From contig JAPLHM010000237.1 of assembly GCA_026389635.1 (NCBI GenBank), positions 1 to 9,012 on the forward strand: a stretch of 9,012 nucleotides of DNA, read 5' to 3'. Below, piece after piece: positions 6,584-9,012 of the stretch. This stretch comes from Chloroflexota bacterium. GTDB taxonomy: Bacteria; Chloroflexota; Dehalococcoidia; GIF9; UBA5629. The position numbers and the translations under genes were made by a program. The notes beneath the pieces are model-generated. The model saw nothing but the letters and a program-made list of their open reading frames with translations, had not been told where the DNA came from and ran no database searches. Numbering within the stretch: position 1 is the first letter of the stretch; every line of letters starts with the position of its first letter.

Positions 6584-7419
6584 CGTTTGGCCCCTGAGGC
6601 ATGATATAAGCCTGACCATTCCTCCAGCGTCAGTGTCCCCGGCCGCCTGCCGGGGTCTATGCCGGCCCGGCGCAGGATATTGTCTGCTCCCGCTGCTTCA
6701 ATCTTCAGGCCGATGGCCAGCGAATTGCGGAGCTGTTTGCGCGGCGATGCGAAACCGCAGTGCAGGAACTCCAGGAAATCGTCAACATCACCCATACCCG
6801 GGGCCGGCCCTGGCAGCATGTTGAATCTGACGACGGCTGAATCCACCCTGGGCACGGGGTAAAAAGAGGCCGCCGGCACGGTGAAAATGATCTCCGGGTT
6901 ACTGAAAAGCCGCATGCTGACGGCCAGGAAGCCCATCCTGCCCTCGGGGGCTGTGACCTCCCGGGCCACTTCCTCCTGCATCATGATAACCATCAGCGCC
7001 GGCCTGTCAGCCGCGCGTGTAAAGTAGCGCAGGATGGGGGAGGTGATGTAATAGGGGATATTGGCCACGACCTTGTAGGAGGACCCTCCAACGAGGGCAT
7101 TCAAATCCTGTTTCAGGATGTCTGCCTGGACGATCTTGACGTTACGGTAACCGCCCAGCTTTTTCCCGAGCTTTAGCGCCAGGCTGGGGTCGATCTCGAC
7201 CGCGATGACGCGGCCGGCGCTGGCAGCAAGCTTCTCCGTGAGTGCCCCCAGGCCGGGGCCCACCTCCAGCACCGTATCCTCCGCAGTCAGGCATGCAGCT
7301 TCGATAATGGCATCCCTGACGGAATCAACCACGAGGAAGTTCTGCCCCAGGCTCTTGCGGGCCTTAAGCCCGTGGCTTCTGAGCCTTCTCTGGACTGCGT
7401 GTTTGGGCTCTCTGTTCAT
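6577..7419 (-). CDS. rsmA: 16S rRNA (adenine1518/1519-N6) dimethyltransferase
   Basis: RsmA/KsgA uses S-adenosylmethionine to dimethylate two adjacent adenines in the 3'-terminal hairpin of 16S rRNA during late small-subunit assembly. The 280-residue product shows the family hallmarks in order: KSLGQNFL (22-29), the SAM-binding loop EVGPGLGALT (52-61), the acidic E75 (VIAVEID), QAD (98-100), the catalytic motif N120-IPYYI125, FYPVPRVDS (186-194), and the C-terminal RNA-binding segment GFASPRKQLRNSL (222-234). The ATG at 7419 was chosen over a TTG three codons upstream. Neither has a clear ribosome site. The gene starts 37 bases after the SRP RNA and is followed with overlap by ispE, a pairing seen in other bacteria. 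Confidence 0.96.
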   Translation of the reverse strand: MNREPKHAVQRRLRSHGLKARKSLGQNFLVVDSVRDAIIEAACLTAEDTVLEVGPGLGALTEKLAASAGRVIAVEIDPSLALKLGKKLGGYRNVKIVQADILKQDLNALVGGSSYKVVANIPYYITSPILRYFTRAADRPALMVIMMQEEVAREVTAPEGRMGFLAVSMRLFSNPEIIFTVPAASFYPVPRVDSAVVRFNMLPGPAPGMGDVDDFLEFLHCGFASPRKQLRNSLAIGLKIEAAGADNILRRAGIDPGRRPGTLTLEEWSGLYHASGAKRC

Positions 7420-7447
7420 GTGTGGCAACAGACCGCTGCCTGTTTAA

Positions 7448-7476
7448 ATAATAAAGGGCCGTGCACCGGCTGTCGA
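7448..7476 (-). promoter_or_regulatory. possible rsmA promoter overlapping the SRP RNA 3' end
   Basis: On the - strand, TCGACA (7476-7471) and TATTAT (7453-7448) each match five of six consensus bases and are separated by 17 bp. Initiation near 7441 would give an rsmA leader of about 22 nt. The -35 half lies inside the SRP RNA, where a UCGACA-like sequence also occurs in the related Bacillus RNA. That half could therefore be conserved for RNA reasons rather than as a promoter. Confidence 0.45.
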
Positions 7477-7723
7477 CAGTGTCCTTCAGCTTACGCCCGC
7501 CAGCCAGCTCCGGCCAGGTGACCCTGCGTCACCCGGAGCTCACTATTTACCGCTGCTTCCTTCCGGACCTGACGGGGTTCATAGCCCTCCGCCGCGCAAG
7601 ACCCAACCTTCAACACCGCTTAACCGTTGCAGTTCTGAAAAACAAAACCTCGAGCCGGGATTCAGCCCCGCTATAGCGGATCTCGGGTACAGGGCACCGC
7701 TGGTTCCCCGCCTAGCACGGCCC
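7456..7723 (-). ncRNA. ffs: signal recognition particle RNA, large bacterial type (with Alu domain)
   Basis: The - strand carries the universal SRP helix-8 core GTCAGGTCCGGAAGGAAGCA (7573-7554), with the GGAA tetraloop at 7564-7561 that binds the Ffh M domain. The 5' part, including GTGCTAGGCGGGG and GCGGTGCCCTGTACC, resembles the Alu-domain region of the Bacillus-type scRNA. The 3' part ends in GGTGCACGG. The ends GGGCCGTGC (7723-7715) and GCACGGCCC (7464-7456) pair perfectly over nine bases, defining a molecule of about 268 nt, the size of the large class. The RNA works with Ffh and FtsY in co-translational targeting of membrane proteins. The T-rich TTTATTATTT after 7456 may help termination; no compact terminator hairpin is seen. 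Confidence 0.96.
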
Positions 7724-7730
7724 AACTCAA

Positions 7731-7759
7731 ATACTACAGTTTAACCGCTTTCTTTTCAA
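7731..7759 (-). promoter_or_regulatory. ffs: promoter of the SRP RNA gene
   Basis: TTGAAA (7759-7754) and TAGTAT (7736-7731) are 17 bp apart on the - strand. Initiation seven bases downstream of the -10 falls at about 7723, the first G of the nine-base closing helix of the SRP RNA. The -35 begins three bases past the stop codon of the upstream metallophosphoesterase, so the stable RNA has independent initiation despite being on the same strand as that gene. Confidence 0.65.
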
Positions 7760-7761
7760 GG

Positions 7762-8493
7762 TTAAACGCCCCAGCCCAACCTGCTCACCAGGAATCCGGG
7801 CAGGCACTCTTTTTCCATCTTGGCCTGCGTGGACTCGATATCGTAAGATACCCTGTAATTGTATAGGGCATGCTCCTCAGAATCGTATATGGCGTAGCTG
7901 GCGCGCGGGTCCCGGTCCCGCGGCTGCCCCAGCCCCCCGGGGTTAATGATCAGGCGCCTGTCCCCCAGCTTCAGTGTATCGCCGCTGCCCATGTACCCCT
8001 CGTTGACCAGTATCTCGTCCTGTTCGAAGACAAAGGGAACGTGAGTATGTCCCACCAGGCAATATTTGGTGTCGAAGCACCTGAAATTATCGGATGCCGT
8101 AAAAGCGTGAGCGATATATTCCCAGAGCGGTAACCTGGGGCTGCCGTGGACCAGCGTAAAATCGTCCCGCACCAGCACCTCCGGCATCCCCAGTAAGAAA
8201 TCCCGGTCATCACCGCTCAACTGGCCGGAGGTCCAGCGGTTGGTGCGGGCAGCATCCGAGTTGAAATCACCGATATCTATTTTCCCAACCGCCGCCAGGT
8301 CGTGGTTGCCGCACACGCAGACCGGGTCAAGCGTCTTCAGCAGGCTGATGCAGGCCGAGGGGTCAGGGCCATAGCCCACCACATCGCCCAGACACCAGGC
8401 GTGGCCGAAACCCCCGTGGTTGTGCGCATCCTCTAAAACCGCCTCGAAAGCCTCGAGGTTGCTGTGGATATCAGCGATGACGAGGTATTTCAT
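7762..8493 (-). CDS. metallophosphoesterase family protein (calcineurin-like, YfcE-type)
   Basis: The 243-residue cytoplasmic protein carries all five metal-site blocks of the calcineurin-like superfamily: D8-I-H10 (ADIHSN), G36-D37-VVGYGPDP45, G62-N63-H64-D65, H116 in LVHGSP, and G148-H149-T-H151-VP. The later GQPRDxDPRASYAIYD region (189-204) is typical of the small bacterial phosphodiesterase/phosphatase subfamily. A dinuclear metal centre hydrolysing phosphate mono- or diesters is expected; the natural substrate cannot be deduced. The first nine residues (MKYLVIADI) match the expected start of the fold, so the ATG at 8493 is secure. There is no Shine-Dalgarno sequence before it, and the -10 element lies so close that the message is probably leaderless. 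The stop is followed at once by the SRP RNA promoter. Confidence 0.92.
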   Translation of the reverse strand: MKYLVIADIHSNLEAFEAVLEDAHNHGGFGHAWCLGDVVGYGPDPSACISLLKTLDPVCVCGNHDLAAVGKIDIGDFNSDAARTNRWTSGQLSGDDRDFLLGMPEVLVRDDFTLVHGSPRLPLWEYIAHAFTASDNFRCFDTKYCLVGHTHVPFVFEQDEILVNEGYMGSGDTLKLGDRRLIINPGGLGQPRDRDPRASYAIYDSEEHALYNYRVSYDIESTQAKMEKECLPGFLVSRLGWGV

Positions 8494-8502
8494 GGAAGCT
8501 AA

Positions 8503-8511
8503 ATTATAGCA
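8503..8511 (-). promoter_or_regulatory. extended -10 promoter of the metallophosphoesterase gene
   Basis: The - strand reads TGCTATAAT (8511-8503), a perfect -10 with the TGN extension. The -35 region (ATGGCC at 8531-8526 for a 17-bp spacer) is poor, as is common for extended -10 promoters. Initiation seven bases downstream would be at about 8496, only three bases before the ATG at 8493. Confidence 0.55.
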
Positions 8512-8520
8512 TACACATCG

Positions 8521-8530
8521 TGGCCGGCCA
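8521..8530. repeat. palindrome in the divergent intergenic spacer
   Basis: TGGCCGGCCA is a perfect ten-base inverted repeat near the middle of the 74-bp spacer. It overlaps the place where the -35 of the leftward gene would lie. A second short palindrome, AAACGTTT (8539-8546), and a direct GTTTTAA pair (8534-8540, 8543-8549) follow. They could be operator sites, but short GC palindromes occur by chance in DNA of this composition. Confidence 0.3.
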
Positions 8531-8531
8531 T

Positions 8532-8561
8532 TTGTTTTAAACGTTTTAAGCAGTGTATAGT
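8532..8561 (+). promoter_or_regulatory. possible promoter of the gamma-glutamylcyclotransferase-like gene
   Basis: The -10 TATAGT (8556-8561) matches five of six bases. A weak -35, TTGTTT (8532-8537), lies 18 bp upstream. Initiation seven bases after the -10 falls at 8568, the A of the first plausible ATG. That would make the message leaderless, in keeping with the absence of a ribosome site. Confidence 0.45.
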
Positions 8562-8567
8562 AAAAAC

Positions 8568-8975
8568 ATGACGATGTATTATTTCGCTTATGCTTCTAAT
8601 ATGAGCCGCAAACAGATGGCCGAGCGCTGCCCCGAGGCCAAGGCCACAGCAGTGGCTACTCTGCCCAATTTCAAGCTGATCTTCACCGGCTACTCGCGGC
8701 TGCGCAAAGGCGCGGTGGCCAGTATCAGGGGCTCGAAAGGCGACAAGGTCATAGGCGCAGTTTACGAGATAAACGAGGCCGGACTGCGCAAGCTGGATAA
8801 ATGCGAAAATTACCCTGTCGACTATAAGCACCTCGACGTGCGCGTTTTCACCGACAGCGGCGAAACTTACGATGCAGTGACCTTCATCAAGGCCGGGCAG
8901 GAGGAGGAGGGTCAACCCTCCGCTGAATACCGCGACATCATACAGCAGGGTTACCGGGACTGGGGCATTATCTGA
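8568..8975 (+). CDS. gamma-glutamylcyclotransferase-like (AIG2/GGCT fold) protein
   Basis: The 135-residue protein opens with MTMYYFAYASNMSRKQM, close to the YFAYGSNM signature of the GGCT/AIG2-like fold. That loop forms the pocket for the gamma-glutamyl group. The segment LRKLDKCENYPVDY (73-86) matches the LDxxE block, making E80 the candidate catalytic acid/base. The tail PSAEYRDIIQQGYRDWGI (117-134) is also typical. Family members release 5-oxoproline from gamma-glutamyl amino acids or amines; the substrate here is not evident. The usual Gly of YGSN is Ala (A9). The start is 8568, or 8574 two codons later; neither has a ribosome site and a -10 lies just upstream. The product is short but complete. 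It diverges from the metallophosphoesterase gene. Confidence 0.87.
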   Translation: MTMYYFAYASNMSRKQMAERCPEAKATAVATLPNFKLIFTGYSRLRKGAVASIRGSKGDKVIGAVYEINEAGLRKLDKCENYPVDYKHLDVRVFTDSGETYDAVTFIKAGQEEEGQPSAEYRDIIQQGYRDWGII

Positions 8976-8984
8976 AGCGGCAGG

Positions 8985-9012
8985 CTAATTGCCCTCGGTG
9001 ATAACCACCTCG
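8985..9012 (-). CDS. possible 3' end of a convergent gene, cut by the window edge
   Basis: On the - strand the sequence entering from the right edge reads EVVITEGN followed by TAG (8987-8985), nine bases after the stop of the GGCT-like gene. Convergent close spacing fits the packing of this region, and the residues are unremarkable for a C-terminal beta strand. Eight codons cannot prove a gene. Confidence 0.3.

Noticed and set aside
7461..7676. Small + strand open frame over the SRP RNA locus
   Set aside because: The region is explained by a structured SRP RNA on the other strand. The frame has no ribosome site or protein-like features.
8499..8915. - strand open frame opposite the GGCT-like gene
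   Set aside because: The + strand has the conserved YFAYxSNM and LDxxE blocks. The antisense frame also runs through the divergent promoter region.
1..9012. Search for CRISPR repeats, insertion sequences, attachment sites, toxin-antitoxin pairs and tRNA genes
   Set aside because: No spaced direct repeats, terminal inverted repeats, transposase motifs or cloverleaf sequences were seen. The CPBP protease alone is not evidence of a defence or bacteriocin locus, as no precursor peptide or transporter accompanies it.

Overview
This is an ordinary bacterial chromosomal segment carrying mostly housekeeping genes. It has dense packing, short or overlapping gene junctions, GC-rich DNA and some GTG/TTG starts. 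The best overall fit is an uncultured Chloroflexota of the Dehalococcoidia type. That rests on the combination of a large SRP RNA with an Alu domain, the block rsmA-ispE-VTT beside it, a metallophosphoesterase on its other side, and a surface redoxin with FN3-like domains. The assignment is inference, since no rRNA or phylogenetic marker could be searched. There is no sign of a mobile element, CRISPR array, tRNA or phage gene.

Left part, + strand (about 54-5131). After the 3' tail of a truncated gene there is a good sigma70-type promoter (CTGACC, 17 bp, TATAAT). It leads a four-gene run: a membrane-anchored protein with two redoxin domains and two FN3-like domains; a two-TM potassium channel with a cytoplasmic RCK module; a CPBP/CAAX-type intramembrane protease; and a class II CCA-adding enzyme. 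The junctions are 29, 21 and 0 bp, so co-transcription is likely. The gene products do not form a recognised pathway.

Middle part, - strand (about 7723-5128). The large SRP RNA gene (ffs) has its own promoter (TTGAAA, 17 bp, TAGTAT), whose predicted start falls exactly at the 5' end of the closing helix. Downstream come rsmA (16S rRNA dimethyltransferase), ispE (MEP isoprenoid pathway kinase) and a VTT/DedA-type membrane protein, with overlapping junctions. A second promoter-like signal lies in the last bases of the SRP RNA gene and could drive rsmA. The operon ends at a hairpin plus T-tract inside the last codons of the VTT gene. That gene's stop codon overlaps the stop of the convergent cca gene.

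Right part. A metallophosphoesterase (- strand) and a gamma-glutamylcyclotransferase-like protein (+ strand) diverge from a 74-bp spacer. Each has a -10 element placed so that transcription would begin at or within about 3 nt of its ATG, and neither has a Shine-Dalgarno sequence, so both look leaderless. The window closes with what may be the last codons of a convergent - strand gene.

I found no clear novel multi-gene system. The most unusual objects are the redoxin/FN3/redoxin protein with a cysteine-less first domain, the terminator built into a coding end, and the leaderless divergent pair.
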